A stretch of 64,000 nt of DNA from an uncultured Alphaproteobacteria bacterium (GCA_950054485.1 CATLPD010000001.1:124001-188000); one strand, 5' to 3'; shown: positions 1-10,246, counted from the first letter of the stretch. Numbers and translations: made by a program. Notes: a model not told the origin generated them from the sequence alone.

Positions 1-317
1 TTAAAGGCATTGGCCGTCGTTCCGATAATCGGAAGGTGTTTTTTGATTTTGCCTTCTTTCTGGCGCTTGCGGATCACTTCGGTTGTGGCATAGCCGTCCA
101 TCACCGGCATTTCGACATCCATCAAAACCAGATCAAAATCTTCTTTTTCTATCGCTTTTAAGGCCTCTTCGCCATTAGAAACGCTAACTACCTTAAAACC
201 TTCTTCTTCCAGATAATGCAGAGCAATGATCACATTACCTTCATAATCCTCGACAAGAAGTATTTTTATGGCAGCGCGCCCCTGTTGGCCAGAGGTCATC
301 TTCTTTTTCGTACCCAT
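1..317 (-). CDS. Response regulator receiver protein (3' part outside window)
   Basis: This is the first 105 codons of a CheY-like receiver protein that runs off the left edge of the window. The acidic pair lies in ILLVEDYEGN, the phospho-acceptor Asp in LVLMDVEMPVMDGY, and the switch threonine region in IIGTTANAF; the conserved Lys would lie beyond the edge. The start at 317 gives a basic leader (MGTKKKM) before the receiver fold. The run ELRxG-type spacing and the EMPVMDGY loop are typical of receivers paired with hybrid kinases, but no partner kinase is adjacent. Whether an output domain follows cannot be seen. It is divergent from ligA across an AT-rich gap of about 150 bases. Confidence 0.85.
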   Translation of the reverse strand, partial: MGTKKKMTSGQQGRAAIKILLVEDYEGNVIIALHYLEEEGFKVVSVSNGEEALKAIEKEDFDLVLMDVEMPVMDGYATTEVIRKRQKEGKIKKHLPIIGTTANAF

Positions 318-431
318 ACCTGTAAATACTTTCAGGAAATATTCAAACTGTGGGTTAAGACTAGTTAATAATCATATCTAATACAAATAAATAATAAAAT
401 ATTGCTCGTTCAAGTGTATTTTAAGCTATAA

Positions 432-2537
<2,106 letters not shown>

Positions 2538-2540
2538 AAA

Positions 2541-3572
2541 CTATCGGCGGCGCTTGGGTGTTACACTGGGCGGTGGCGGCCCCATAACAATTCGGCCGAT
2601 GCGCACAGGCTCCATCTTGTCTTGCATGATCGGCTCAAAGAAACGTTTTACATTCTCCAGCCATGGCGATCTGATCGCATCACGTTCAATCCAGATTTCA
2701 TGCTTGGATTTGGGATAATAATCACTGGCCGCATTAAACAGGTGTTTCACAGCACGTTTTTGCGCTGAAACCGATACCAATTTGTCTTTGCCGCAGATCG
2801 AAATATGCGTTGGGGTAATGATTTTTTTCAGCGTGGCTTTTCTGTTGACCCGCTTTAGCGATGACATCGAATTACCGACCCAATCAACTGTAAAATCGCC
2901 CAACTGAATATCGGTTTTATTTTGGTATAGCTCGACAAAACGGCGGTGACGTTCGGCATCGGATGTTTTTCTGTTACTTTTAAAATCATGTTTATCCGCA
3001 GACCAAGGCCCGCCGCCCGGAATATAATCGCCGCCCTTTCCCACAGCACGAAAAGATGCCACGACGGAGCCGACAGCACTGCGCGGCACACCACGGCTGT
3101 TCATATCGAAATATGATGCATTCAAGCTCATCGCGTCAAAGATATAGTTATATCGCTCTGCAAAGCGCGTACCGATATGCCCGCCCATCGAAAAACCCAT
3201 ATAGCCGATTTTCTGATCCTTCGGCACTTCTATAACTTTGGTAGCAAATTGATGCAGATCGTCACAATGATGATCCATAAAATTCGGAACATCATATGGT
3301 TTATGCGGATCGTTTTTATCCTTGCGATCGGACCCACCCTGCCCCATCCAGTCCATAACATAAACGTTATAGCCGGCGGCGGTCAGATCATTCATAAGCT
3401 CGAAAAATTTTTCGCCTGACTCGCCATAGCCGGGGCCCAAAACCATTGTTCCCAAAGGCTTTTCAACTGTTGTCTTGGCGTGGCCATAACGAATTTGCTG
3501 ACCGCGTGAGTTTTCGAAATAAGAAAAGCGAAACCCTTTGGGCGGCGCAAAATTGTCATTTGCGTTGGACAT
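2541..3572 (-). CDS. Alpha/beta hydrolase, lysophospholipase-like
   Basis: This is a 343-residue serine hydrolase of the Hydrolase_4 / monoglyceride-lipase type. The nucleophile elbow is GFSMGGH near residue 147, an oxyanion-loop candidate is LGPGYGES, and the segment VMDWMGQGGSDR matches the post-strand-4 region of these lipases. Probable acid and base are the Asp in ICGKDKLVS and the His in SKHEIW. There is no signal peptide, so the protein is probably cytoplasmic. The substrate cannot be read from the sequence. It lies 65 bases downstream of the family A operon on the same strand, with a weak terminator-like hairpin between, so it may have its own promoter. Confidence 0.85.
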   Translation of the reverse strand: MSNANDNFAPPKGFRFSYFENSRGQQIRYGHAKTTVEKPLGTMVLGPGYGESGEKFFELMNDLTAAGYNVYVMDWMGQGGSDRKDKNDPHKPYDVPNFMDHHCDDLHQFATKVIEVPKDQKIGYMGFSMGGHIGTRFAERYNYIFDAMSLNASYFDMNSRGVPRSAVGSVVASFRAVGKGGDYIPGGGPWSADKHDFKSNRKTSDAERHRRFVELYQNKTDIQLGDFTVDWVGNSMSSLKRVNRKATLKKIITPTHISICGKDKLVSVSAQKRAVKHLFNAASDYYPKSKHEIWIERDAIRSPWLENVKRFFEPIMQDKMEPVRIGRIVMGPPPPSVTPKRRR

Positions 3573-3612
3573 GAATTCCCCTTGTTTGTGTACTACTAAA
3601 GATTACCACAAA

Positions 3613-3640
3613 AAGCCCGAAGATCAAGGTTTAGGCTTTA
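3613..3640 (-). terminator. Weak terminator-like hairpin after the family A operon
   Basis: On the minus strand a 6-bp stem (AAAGCC / GGCTTT) with a loop of about 16 bases is followed by a run of T. It begins at the stop codon of the last family A gene. The stem is short, so termination is likely partial at best. Confidence 0.3.
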
Positions 3641-4348
3641 ATTGCTTTTCGGGGCAAAATCCTTGCGGCGTGGCTTGGGTGTTTTGCGCATATCCGTCCC
3701 AGCCAATATCATCATCATTGCAAGGAACAAAGAGCTGATCGTCCCCAAAAATCCGAAAAGGGTCACATCACTCCAATCCCGATCATTATCAAGGGTCATA
3801 CATTCTTTGACATCTGCGCGATCCCAGTAAGATCCCTCTTGGTTAAAAGCCACCTTACATTCTTTCAACGCATAGGGCTCGACATTAGCATCAACAAGAC
3901 CCAGATCAAACTGATCCAGAATGCTTTCGTAACCTGCAAATTGCTGTTCTGTCATACGGTCATCATCAAACATGTAATTTGAAATTACACTTCTCAGGGC
4001 ACGGCTTTCTGCCGCCTGCATATTTCTTTCTGCTTCCAATTCCGGCGAAACATCGCCATCGTAACGGTCCTGATAAACCTGTTCGTTATAAACATCCTGT
4101 ACTGCGGTAGAGGCCAAATATTCGGCCACATACTTATCCATGCTTTCCGTCATGGTTTGGTCGATTTCGGCCGTATCTGCAGAATAACTGTCAACGGTAT
4201 GATCTTCTGTTAATGGCCCGCTAACCATCAAAAGCGGAGCAGCGGCAGTTAGCCAAAAACGTTTTGATTTTGGGTTTAAAAACCGTTTGGCTTGATACTT
4301 CGTCATCTCGCCTTTATAGGTTTTCTCTTTTTCTTTTTTCTTTGCCAT
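3638..4348 (-). CDS. Family A membrane protein, copy 1 (unknown function)
   Basis: I do not recognise this family. The 236-residue protein has a Lys-rich cytoplasmic start, the family block KYQAKRFLNPKSKRFW (residues 18-32), a first membrane segment (about 31-46), a polar domain, a second membrane segment (about 197-217) and a basic Pro-rich tail (PKPRRKDFAPK). Two Cys, 164 and 183 (LKECK, VKECM), are conserved in all three copies and could form a disulfide if the middle domain is periplasmic. Other shared blocks are TVDSY, MTE, FDDDRMTEQQF and VEPYALKEC. It is the third and last gene of a tandem operon and starts 15 bases after copy 2. Confidence 0.85.
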   Translation of the reverse strand: MAKKKEKEKTYKGEMTKYQAKRFLNPKSKRFWLTAAAPLLMVSGPLTEDHTVDSYSADTAEIDQTMTESMDKYVAEYLASTAVQDVYNEQVYQDRYDGDVSPELEAERNMQAAESRALRSVISNYMFDDDRMTEQQFAGYESILDQFDLGLVDANVEPYALKECKVAFNQEGSYWDRADVKECMTLDNDRDWSDVTLFGFLGTISSLFLAMMMILAGTDMRKTPKPRRKDFAPKSN

Positions 4349-4363
4349 GTCAGTCTCCTCGGT

Positions 4364-5083
4364 TCAATTTCCTTTGGGTTTAAAATCTTTGCGGTTCGGT
4401 TTAGGGCCCTGTTTTAAAAAACTTTCACCGGGTATCAATAAAGCCAACATCCATAAAAGTGATAAAAAGGCACCGCCCAATGTTTTGGTTAAAACCTCTT
4501 CCCAATCAAAGTTATTTTCCAGCGTCATGCAGCGCTCGACTGATTGCGTGGTACTACGAAGGCCGTCACCATGACCATCCCGATCAGTATCTTCATATTT
4601 TATCCGGCATTCATTTAAGGCGTAGGGTTCTACGTTATCAGGGACAACACTGGCATCAAACTGGTCCATTAACCAGTCGTAATCCTTGAATTGATGTTCT
4701 GTCATACGTGGATCATCAAACATATAATTGTAAACCATACGTCCCTTCCACATTGCGTCTTTTTCAGCCAAATTATGTTGGCGCTCCAGATCAACAGAAA
4801 CATTGCCATCATATCTATCGTTATAAACAGCGCGGTCAAGCTCATCGACTTTTTGTTTGGCTGCAATGTAATCCAGCACTGCATTGGCAGCATTTTCCGT
4901 CATTGTGACATCAATCTGTTCGATATCGGGTGCATAGCTGTCAACCGTATCGTTTTCGGTAATTGGCCCAGCCGTCAAAAGGAATAGCGGCGCCAAACCG
5001 GCAACCCAAAAACGTTTTGATTCACCATTAAAGAACTGCTTGGCCTGATATTTTGCCATCTCTTTTTTATATGATTTTGCCAT
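4364..5083 (-). CDS. Family A membrane protein, copy 2 (unknown function)
   Basis: This 239-residue paralogue of the flanking genes has the same layout: the KYQAKQFFNGESKRFW block, a membrane segment at about 24-40, a polar middle domain, a second membrane segment at about 200-218 and the tail PKPNRKDFKPKGN. The conserved Cys are 159 and 185. Between them this copy has an insertion reading DTDRDGHGDG, an Asp/Gly-rich loop of the kind that binds calcium in thrombospondin type 3 and EF-hand-like repeats; the other two copies lack it. It is the middle gene of the operon, 13 bases after copy 3. Function is unknown. Confidence 0.85.
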   Translation of the reverse strand: MAKSYKKEMAKYQAKQFFNGESKRFWVAGLAPLFLLTAGPITENDTVDSYAPDIEQIDVTMTENAANAVLDYIAAKQKVDELDRAVYNDRYDGNVSVDLERQHNLAEKDAMWKGRMVYNYMFDDPRMTEHQFKDYDWLMDQFDASVVPDNVEPYALNECRIKYEDTDRDGHGDGLRSTTQSVERCMTLENNFDWEEVLTKTLGGAFLSLLWMLALLIPGESFLKQGPKPNRKDFKPKGN

Positions 5084-5096
5084 CTAATTTCTCTTA

Positions 5097-5810
5097 TTAA
5101 TTCTTCGGGGGCTCTAATTTTCGTCGATCCGGCCTAGGGGTGGGGCCCATTCCTTGCCCAAAATTAGCAAGCAAAAGGACCAACGTTAACGAAAAAACAA
5201 AGCCAATAAACGTTTTAAATTCAGGTTCATCGTCATAGGCCATTTCACCATCAGCCATACATCTCTCGACTGCTCTATCGCCGCTTAAATTGAAATCGCC
5301 ATCCGAAAATTTCACCCGGCATTCTTTTAACATGTATGGATTGACATCATCTTGCGCAACGCCTAAATCAAGCGCATCCAAAGTTGCCTCGTAGGATATA
5401 AACTGCTGCTCGGTCATACGGGGATCAACAAACATATATTCCCTGATATTCAAATACTGATCAAAACTGTGTCGATTTATTGCCCAGCTGTATTTTATTT
5501 GATCTCTTCCTGACATATCTCCTTCTGTATAGGCGCGAACGGTATCAAGCCGCCTTTGATCTGCCGAAATATAATCTGCAACAAAATTATCCAGATTCTC
5601 TGTCATGGTTTGGTCAGCCTGTTCCATATCCGGCTGAAAATCATCAACTGTATTGCTTTCCAGCGCCGATCCGCCCATCAGTAATAATGGCGATATTGAC
5701 GTCAGCCAGAACCTTTTGGACGCCGGATTAAAAAAGCGCTTGGCCTGGTATTTTGCCATTTCTTTGTTATAGCCTTTTTTGGGAAGTTCTTTACCCACAA
5801 AAATCTCCAT
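5097..5810 (-). CDS. Family A membrane protein, copy 3 (first gene of operon)
   Basis: This 237-residue founder of the tandem triplet has the block KYQAKRFFNPASKRFW, a membrane segment at about 34-50, the shared TVDDF and MTE motifs, VDPRMTEQQF, and conserved Cys 164 and 184 (LKECR, VERCM). A second membrane segment at about 200-217 precedes the tail PTPRPDRRKLEPPKN. Divergence among the three copies is highest in the middle domain and lowest at the N-terminal block and around the Cys pair. A good promoter lies just upstream. I know no characterised relative; a structural or envelope role is only inference from topology. Confidence 0.85.
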   Translation of the reverse strand: MEIFVGKELPKKGYNKEMAKYQAKRFFNPASKRFWLTSISPLLLMGGSALESNTVDDFQPDMEQADQTMTENLDNFVADYISADQRRLDTVRAYTEGDMSGRDQIKYSWAINRHSFDQYLNIREYMFVDPRMTEQQFISYEATLDALDLGVAQDDVNPYMLKECRVKFSDGDFNLSGDRAVERCMADGEMAYDDEPEFKTFIGFVFSLTLVLLLANFGQGMGPTPRPDRRKLEPPKN

Positions 5811-5824
5811 AATCTGTTTGCATA

Positions 5825-5853
5825 AAACTACTACGGGGCGCGCACAGAGTCAA
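5825..5853 (-). promoter_or_regulatory. Sigma70-type promoter of the family A operon
   Basis: Read on the minus strand, TTGACT and TAGTTT are separated by exactly 17 bases, ending 15 bases before the start codon at 5810. The layout matches the promoters in front of family B genes at 23306 and 52969. Confidence 0.5.
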
Positions 5854-5914
5854 GGAATTATGTATAAATTATACCGTAGGTAAATATCAGGGGCTTTTGT
5901 TTAAAAACACAAGA

Positions 5915-7297
5915 CTAGGCCTTAAGGTCAAAGCGGTCCAGAACCTGTTTCTGATTTTCTTCCAGTTTTTCAACTGAAAAATCCTGCGTTAGGTCATTGA
6001 ATAGTTTGTACCAATTGACTTCCGCTTTTAAATGCAGAAAAACCGAACCCAGGCCCAGTGCGGCACGATCCATGAAAACAAATTCACGCGGCACCTTTAC
6101 ACCCCCTGCGCGGCGCAGTTCCTGATGCACTTTTTCTGCGGTTTCACGGCCATACACACCCTGCCCCTCCTGAACAATGCCGATTGGGCGGGTTTTATCC
6201 TCCAGAATCGGCCCGTATAAAAAGCGCGCCCATACGTTCAAAATTTCCAGCATGTCTTTATTTATATTCTCAAAGCCCCAGCGTTTATATGCGCTGACCG
6301 TAAGTTCGGGGTCATCATCGCGTAGGGCGCGATACAAATCGATGACACCCTGTACGAATTTTGGCGGGAAAATCCGCACACAGCCAAAATCAAGCAAATT
6401 TACCGACAGGTCGTCACGAATGGTATAATTGCCCGGATGCGGGTCACCATGGATAATACCGTAATGATAGAACGGCACGTACCATGCATGAAACATATTC
6501 ATTGCGATCTGCGCACGCACGTCAGGGGCCGCATCTTTATATGTCATGATTTTTTGCCCCTCCAGCCAGCTGGCTGTTAAAAGCCTGCCCGTTGATAAAT
6601 CATCAATGACTTCGGGCACATAGACGTTTTTCTGATCCCGCAGCATATAACCATACATTTTGGTATGCCTGGCTTCGCGCTTATAATCCAATTCTTCGAA
6701 CAGACGTTCAGTAATTTCTTTGTAAATTTCTTTGGTGTCAATCGCCTTGTCATAGCTTTCGAAAATCGAAAGGATCAGCTTTAATTGCGAAAGGTCGGAT
6801 TTAACGGCCGATTCCATATCCGGATATTGCAATTTGCAGGCAACCGTTTGTCCATCAGGCGTTATACCTTTATGCACCTGCCCCAATGATGCGGCTGCAA
6901 CCGCGTCATGGGTAAATTCCTGAAATTTGTCCTGCCAGTCCGCGCCCAGCTCGGCGCGCATACGACGCTTGACAAAGGGCCAGCCCATCGGCGGTGCATC
7001 CGCCTGCAGTTGCTGTAATTCAGCCGTATATTCCGGCGGCAGGGCCTGTGGGATCGTAACCAGCAATTGCGCAACCTTTAACAACGGGCCCTTTAAATTA
7101 CCCAAAGCGGCCGTTAGCTGTTTTGCATGTTCCGGTTTGTCAATTTCGCGCCCCAGATATTTTTGACTGGCCAATTTTGCCGCCAAGCCACCCATTGTCG
7201 TCGAAACCTTGGCATAGCGTGCCGCGCGCCCTAAAACCGATCCTCTATCAAGATTCTTGTCCTGTCGGTCACGTTTACCTGTTTTTTTATCTGTCAT
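5915..7297 (-). CDS. AarF/ABC1/UbiB-family kinase-like protein
   Basis: This is an atypical kinase of the ABC1/ADCK family, whose members support quinone synthesis or lipid homeostasis. The usual KxGQ motif reads KVAQ here (LLKVAQLL), followed by the family sequence LPPEYTAELQQLQADAPPM. The Ala-rich nucleotide loop is AAASLGQVH, the catalytic loop is HGDPHPGN and the metal-binding motif is LLDFGCVR. It has no C-terminal membrane helices, unlike classical UbiB. At 460 residues the length is normal. Its start overlaps the stop of the upstream GGDEF gene by 4 bases, so the two are translationally coupled. A COQ9 gene lies just beyond on the other strand, which supports a ubiquinone link. Which ABC1 subgroup it belongs to is uncertain. 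Confidence 0.88.
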   Translation of the reverse strand: MTDKKTGKRDRQDKNLDRGSVLGRAARYAKVSTTMGGLAAKLASQKYLGREIDKPEHAKQLTAALGNLKGPLLKVAQLLVTIPQALPPEYTAELQQLQADAPPMGWPFVKRRMRAELGADWQDKFQEFTHDAVAAASLGQVHKGITPDGQTVACKLQYPDMESAVKSDLSQLKLILSIFESYDKAIDTKEIYKEITERLFEELDYKREARHTKMYGYMLRDQKNVYVPEVIDDLSTGRLLTASWLEGQKIMTYKDAAPDVRAQIAMNMFHAWYVPFYHYGIIHGDPHPGNYTIRDDLSVNLLDFGCVRIFPPKFVQGVIDLYRALRDDDPELTVSAYKRWGFENINKDMLEILNVWARFLYGPILEDKTRPIGIVQEGQGVYGRETAEKVHQELRRAGGVKVPREFVFMDRAALGLGSVFLHLKAEVNWYKLFNDLTQDFSVEKLEENQKQVLDRFDLKA

Positions 7298-8232
7298 TGT
7301 GAAATATCTTTAAAACGGAAAACCTGATTACGCCCGTTTTGCTTGGCGTGCCGTACAGCCGCTGCTGCACGCGCAACAGCGCTATCAATTCCGGTTTCGC
7401 TTTTCTTGAATTCTGATATACCGATGCTGATCGTACATTTCAAACGATCGGCATTTTCACCTATCTCGCTTTCGCCGATTGTTTTACGCAGGCGCTCCGC
7501 AATAATTTTGGCTTGCTCGGCTTTGGTTTCCGGCAGTATTGCAATAAATTCACCGCCGCTCCAGCGACCGAACAGGTCGACATTACGCAACATGTTATAA
7601 CAGATCGTCGATATGCGTTGCAGCATCTTGTCGCCCGTCATATGTCCATGCGCATTATTAAAATCCTGAAAACGGTCAATATCCAGCAGTAATAATGACA
7701 ACGGTCTGTTGTAGCGTTTTGAACGCCTGGCTTCAGCCTCGGCCAGCGAGATAAAGCGTTGACGGTTATATACGCCAGTCAGCGCATCTGTTGAAATCAA
7801 ACGCAGAACTTCTTCATCGTTGCGGCGTTCACTGGCAATATCTTTAATAACCAGCACTGCCAGATTACGCCCACCCTGCCTGTAGGGCAGCATATGGGCA
7901 TTGGCCTGAAATTCATGACCGCTTTTCTTCAAACCGATAAAGGTAAAATCATGGTCGCTGACATCTTTATGAATGCTTTTGTCTTTGGTCAAAACCTCAA
8001 GAATGCGCTGCTGATCCTGACGCAAATGTTCGGGCACCAGCAGGCTAAGCGGTTGGCCGATAACTTCTTCCTTGTGGTAAGAAAATATCTTTTCTGCCTG
8101 CTCGTTAAACATCAAGATGCCCATTTCCTCGTCAAGGGTAATAATGGCATCAGATGAGAACATGACAATCTGTTCGGATATCTTTTCCGTCAGGTGAACA
8201 TTGCCAATTGCTTTTTTTATTATTTCGAACAT
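7294..8232 (-). CDS. PAS-GGDEF protein with SGGEF active-site motif
   Basis: A PAS sensor domain (about residues 18-135, with SSDAIITLDEEMGILMFNEQAEKIF) is followed by a GGDEF domain (about 145-305). The signature loop is RWSGGEF rather than RWGG(D/E)EF, so the first Gly is Ser and the residue that normally binds metal is Gly. The product-inhibition site RNVD is intact five residues upstream, and the fold motifs LLLDIDRFQDFN and GHMTGD are conserved. It may therefore be a weak cyclase or a c-di-GMP-binding protein rather than an efficient synthase. There is no membrane segment. It is translationally coupled to the ABC1-kinase gene and divergent from COQ9 by 47 bases. Confidence 0.88.
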   Translation of the reverse strand: MFEIIKKAIGNVHLTEKISEQIVMFSSDAIITLDEEMGILMFNEQAEKIFSYHKEEVIGQPLSLLVPEHLRQDQQRILEVLTKDKSIHKDVSDHDFTFIGLKKSGHEFQANAHMLPYRQGGRNLAVLVIKDIASERRNDEEVLRLISTDALTGVYNRQRFISLAEAEARRSKRYNRPLSLLLLDIDRFQDFNNAHGHMTGDKMLQRISTICYNMLRNVDLFGRWSGGEFIAILPETKAEQAKIIAERLRKTIGESEIGENADRLKCTISIGISEFKKSETGIDSAVARAAAAVRHAKQNGRNQVFRFKDISQ

Positions 8233-8279
8233 TCTGCTATAATCTTGTTATCTTCTGCATAATAGCATAAATAATAAAT

Positions 8280-8882
8280 ATGAATAAATCTTCAAAAACA
8301 CGTAATGAAAAGCATAAAATCCTGAATTCAGCCCTAAAAACCGCTGAAAAAACGGGTTGGGACGATGATCTGCTACAAGAACTTAAGGCAGAATACGGAA
8401 TCGTTGCCATGACACAGCATTATCCGGATGGTCTTTTAGATCTGGCCTATGAATTCGCAGACTGGGCGGATGCCGAGATGTTACAGGCGCTGGCCGCAAA
8501 AAAAGATAAAGGACAAATGAAAATCACAGCGCAGATCACATTCGGCGTTCGGGCGCGCCTGATGGCCCTTTCGGCACATAAAAAGGCCTTTAAATCATCT
8601 GTGAAATACATGATGCATCCGGCGCGCGCACCTTACGTCAAAAAAATGACCTGGCAAACCGCCGACCGGCTATGGAATGCTGCGGGCGATACCGCAACTG
8701 ATTACAATCATTATTCCAAACGCATACTGCTGTCGGGCGTGCTGGCATCGACCACGCTTTACTGGTTAAAGGACAAGTCAGAAAATTACGACAGCACATG
8801 GGCCTTTCTGGATCGTCGCATAAATAACGTTTTAAAAATAGGTGGCCTGATCGGGCGCCTAAAGAGAACGGCAAAATCTTAA
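8280..8882 (+). CDS. COQ9-family ubiquinone biosynthesis protein
   Basis: COQ9 proteins bind isoprenoid lipids and deliver ubiquinone intermediates to hydroxylation steps. The C-terminal signature is clear: ADRLWNAAGDTATDYNHYSK, then RILLSGVLASTTLYWLKD and a final amphipathic helix (RINNVLKIGGLIGRLK) matching the membrane-binding helix of the family. The 200-residue length is normal for alphaproteobacterial members. It is divergent from the GGDEF/ABC1-kinase pair. ABC1 kinases and COQ9 act in the same pathway in mitochondria, so the neighbourhood is consistent. Confidence 0.9.
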   Translation: MNKSSKTRNEKHKILNSALKTAEKTGWDDDLLQELKAEYGIVAMTQHYPDGLLDLAYEFADWADAEMLQALAAKKDKGQMKITAQITFGVRARLMALSAHKKAFKSSVKYMMHPARAPYVKKMTWQTADRLWNAAGDTATDYNHYSKRILLSGVLASTTLYWLKDKSENYDSTWAFLDRRINNVLKIGGLIGRLKRTAKS

Positions 8883-8904
8883 AAACTATAGTGTTTATTA
8901 ACCG

Positions 8905-8918
8905 TTTTAGCGCTAAAA
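8905..8918. promoter_or_regulatory. Perfect 14-bp palindrome upstream of the HExxH gene
   Basis: TTTTAGCGCTAAAA is a perfect palindrome placed 10 bases before the ATG at 8929, in the 46-base gap after COQ9. Its position suits an operator, but no regulator is known. Confidence 0.3.
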
Positions 8919-8928
8919 TGAAGATGTA

Positions 8929-9597
8929 ATGTTTGGGTTAGAGCTTTTGACAGTTCCTGCCGTGATGGCAACACAGATCGCATTTTCACAATGCGAAGAT
9001 AAGCCTTTGCCTAAAATCAAGACACAGATCATCGCCCGCGAGACGATGTATGATAACAGTAAAAGCCACCGTCAGCTGGAACAATTCAGCATTGATACCG
9101 TCTCCCCCTACGAGGCCGGCGTCCATTCCAAAGTCAGCGGCCTGATGTCAGGCAATATCAATGTTTCCATGAAAGCGAATATTGCATGGAGCACCCATCC
9201 GATCACTAAAAACACATGTATGTGGTATGACGAAATCAAGGTTGATATTATCAGCGAGCCGACAATCTACATTGCCTCCGAACATCAGGGCGATCGTTGC
9301 CGCTATAATGCGACTATGCGCCACGAATTAAAGCATATCGAAGTCGATCAGGCGATTATGCGCAAATATAGCGCACAGTTTGACAATGTCGTCAGACAGG
9401 CCGCACGTAAAATTGATGTCGTAGGACCGTTTCACGCCAATGATATCGAAGCACGGCGCGCCTATTTCGATGCGGGCATTCAGGATGCAATTGAATATAC
9501 ATTGGAACAAATGAAGGCCGAGCGCCGCATCAAACAACAGAAAATCGATTCAAGACACGAATACGACCGTCTCTCCAGAATGTGCGGCGGCCGATAG
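8929..9597 (+). CDS. Small HExxH protein, putative exported zinc peptidase
   Basis: The 222-residue product has a hydrophobic N-terminus (MFGLELLTVPAVMATQIAF, then a Cys) that could be a short signal peptide. A zinc-binding HExxH motif (RHELKHIEVD) lies near residue 128, after a beta-rich region containing NTCMWYDEIKVDI. Four Cys residues are present. The third zinc ligand is not obvious; the Glu of HANDIEARRAYFDAG is a candidate. It resembles in layout the DUF922-type predicted peptidases, but I cannot assign it to that family by eye. The ribosome site is weak. It is convergent with the S24-type regulator. Confidence 0.75.
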   Translation: MFGLELLTVPAVMATQIAFSQCEDKPLPKIKTQIIARETMYDNSKSHRQLEQFSIDTVSPYEAGVHSKVSGLMSGNINVSMKANIAWSTHPITKNTCMWYDEIKVDIISEPTIYIASEHQGDRCRYNATMRHELKHIEVDQAIMRKYSAQFDNVVRQAARKIDVVGPFHANDIEARRAYFDAGIQDAIEYTLEQMKAERRIKQQKIDSRHEYDRLSRMCGGR

Positions 9598-9604
9598 GCC
9601 CCGG

Positions 9605-10246
9605 TTATGCGCGGCCGATGACCGTGTAAATCTCGTCAATATCATCTGCATGCATAATATCGTCCTGCGGCGGATTGAATTGGCGCATATGAAGGCTGTT
9701 GCCGTTCCGGTCCATATAACGGCGCAGATGGGCCTGACCGTTTTTCATCTTGATCAAACAGTCTTTGCCGATTTCAGGGGGACGACCGGGATGAATGTAA
9801 ACCAGCTCGCCCGGGAAATAGCGTGGTTTCATATCGTCAGAGAAAACATAAATGGCAAAACCGTCTTGAACACCATTCAGGTATGGATGCCTGATAACCC
9901 AATCGACAGGGGCTTCACTCTCAATATCCAAATCCATTTGCAAGGAATCGTCCTGACGTCCGTATACGGGCACAGGCATATTTTGCGATGCGGACACGGC
10001 CTGACCGGATGGGGCTGCAGCGGCGTAAATTTCAGCCTGCGGTGTAAAATGACCATTATTATTCTGATATGTTTGCCCCAGATATTTTTCGATAACCGAA
10101 ACCTCGTCAACTTTGACTTTGCGGGCGCCATGTAGCATGCGGTTGACTGCGGCAGGGTTTAGCCCCATTGCCTCAGCCAAGCCTTTTTGTGAAAGATCAC
10201 GGCTGGAATCAATAACGGACTTTATCCAGATATGTATCGGCTGCAT
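9605..10246 (-). CDS. HTH / S24-LexA-like transcriptional regulator
   Basis: Residues 1-60 form a Cro/CI-type helix-turn-helix (LSQKGLAEAMGLNPAAVNRML). Residues about 110-210 resemble the S24 signal-peptidase-like domain of LexA/CI repressors (MKPRYFPGELVYIHPG, then KDCLIKMKNGQAHLRRY). The catalytic Ser of the usual GDSMxP motif is replaced: the segment reads SDDMKP. Self-cleavage by the normal mechanism is therefore unlikely. It is divergent from an unknown gene at 10425, across an AT-rich gap holding an inverted repeat that may be its operator. No phage genes accompany it. Confidence 0.82.
   Translation of the reverse strand: MQPIHIWIKSVIDSSRDLSQKGLAEAMGLNPAAVNRMLHGARKVKVDEVSVIEKYLGQTYQNNNGHFTPQAEIYAAAAPSGQAVSASQNMPVPVYGRQDDSLQMDLDIESEAPVDWVIRHPYLNGVQDGFAIYVFSDDMKPRYFPGELVYIHPGRPPEIGKDCLIKMKNGQAHLRRYMDRNGNSLHMRQFNPPQDDIMHADDIDEIYTVIGRA

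Noticed and set aside
355-368. TTAA-N6-TTAA upstream of ligA as a CtrA site
   Set aside because: The CtrA consensus needs seven bases between the half-sites; here there are six.
5915-7297. KVAQ as a broken KxGQ motif in the ABC1 kinase
   Set aside because: As far as I recall, KVAQ with the following LPPEY is usual in one alphaproteobacterial subgroup, so it is not a sign of decay.
9650-10135. 161-residue plus-strand frame opposite the S24-type regulator
   Set aside because: It is antisense to a gene with clear domains and has no ribosome site or recognisable protein.
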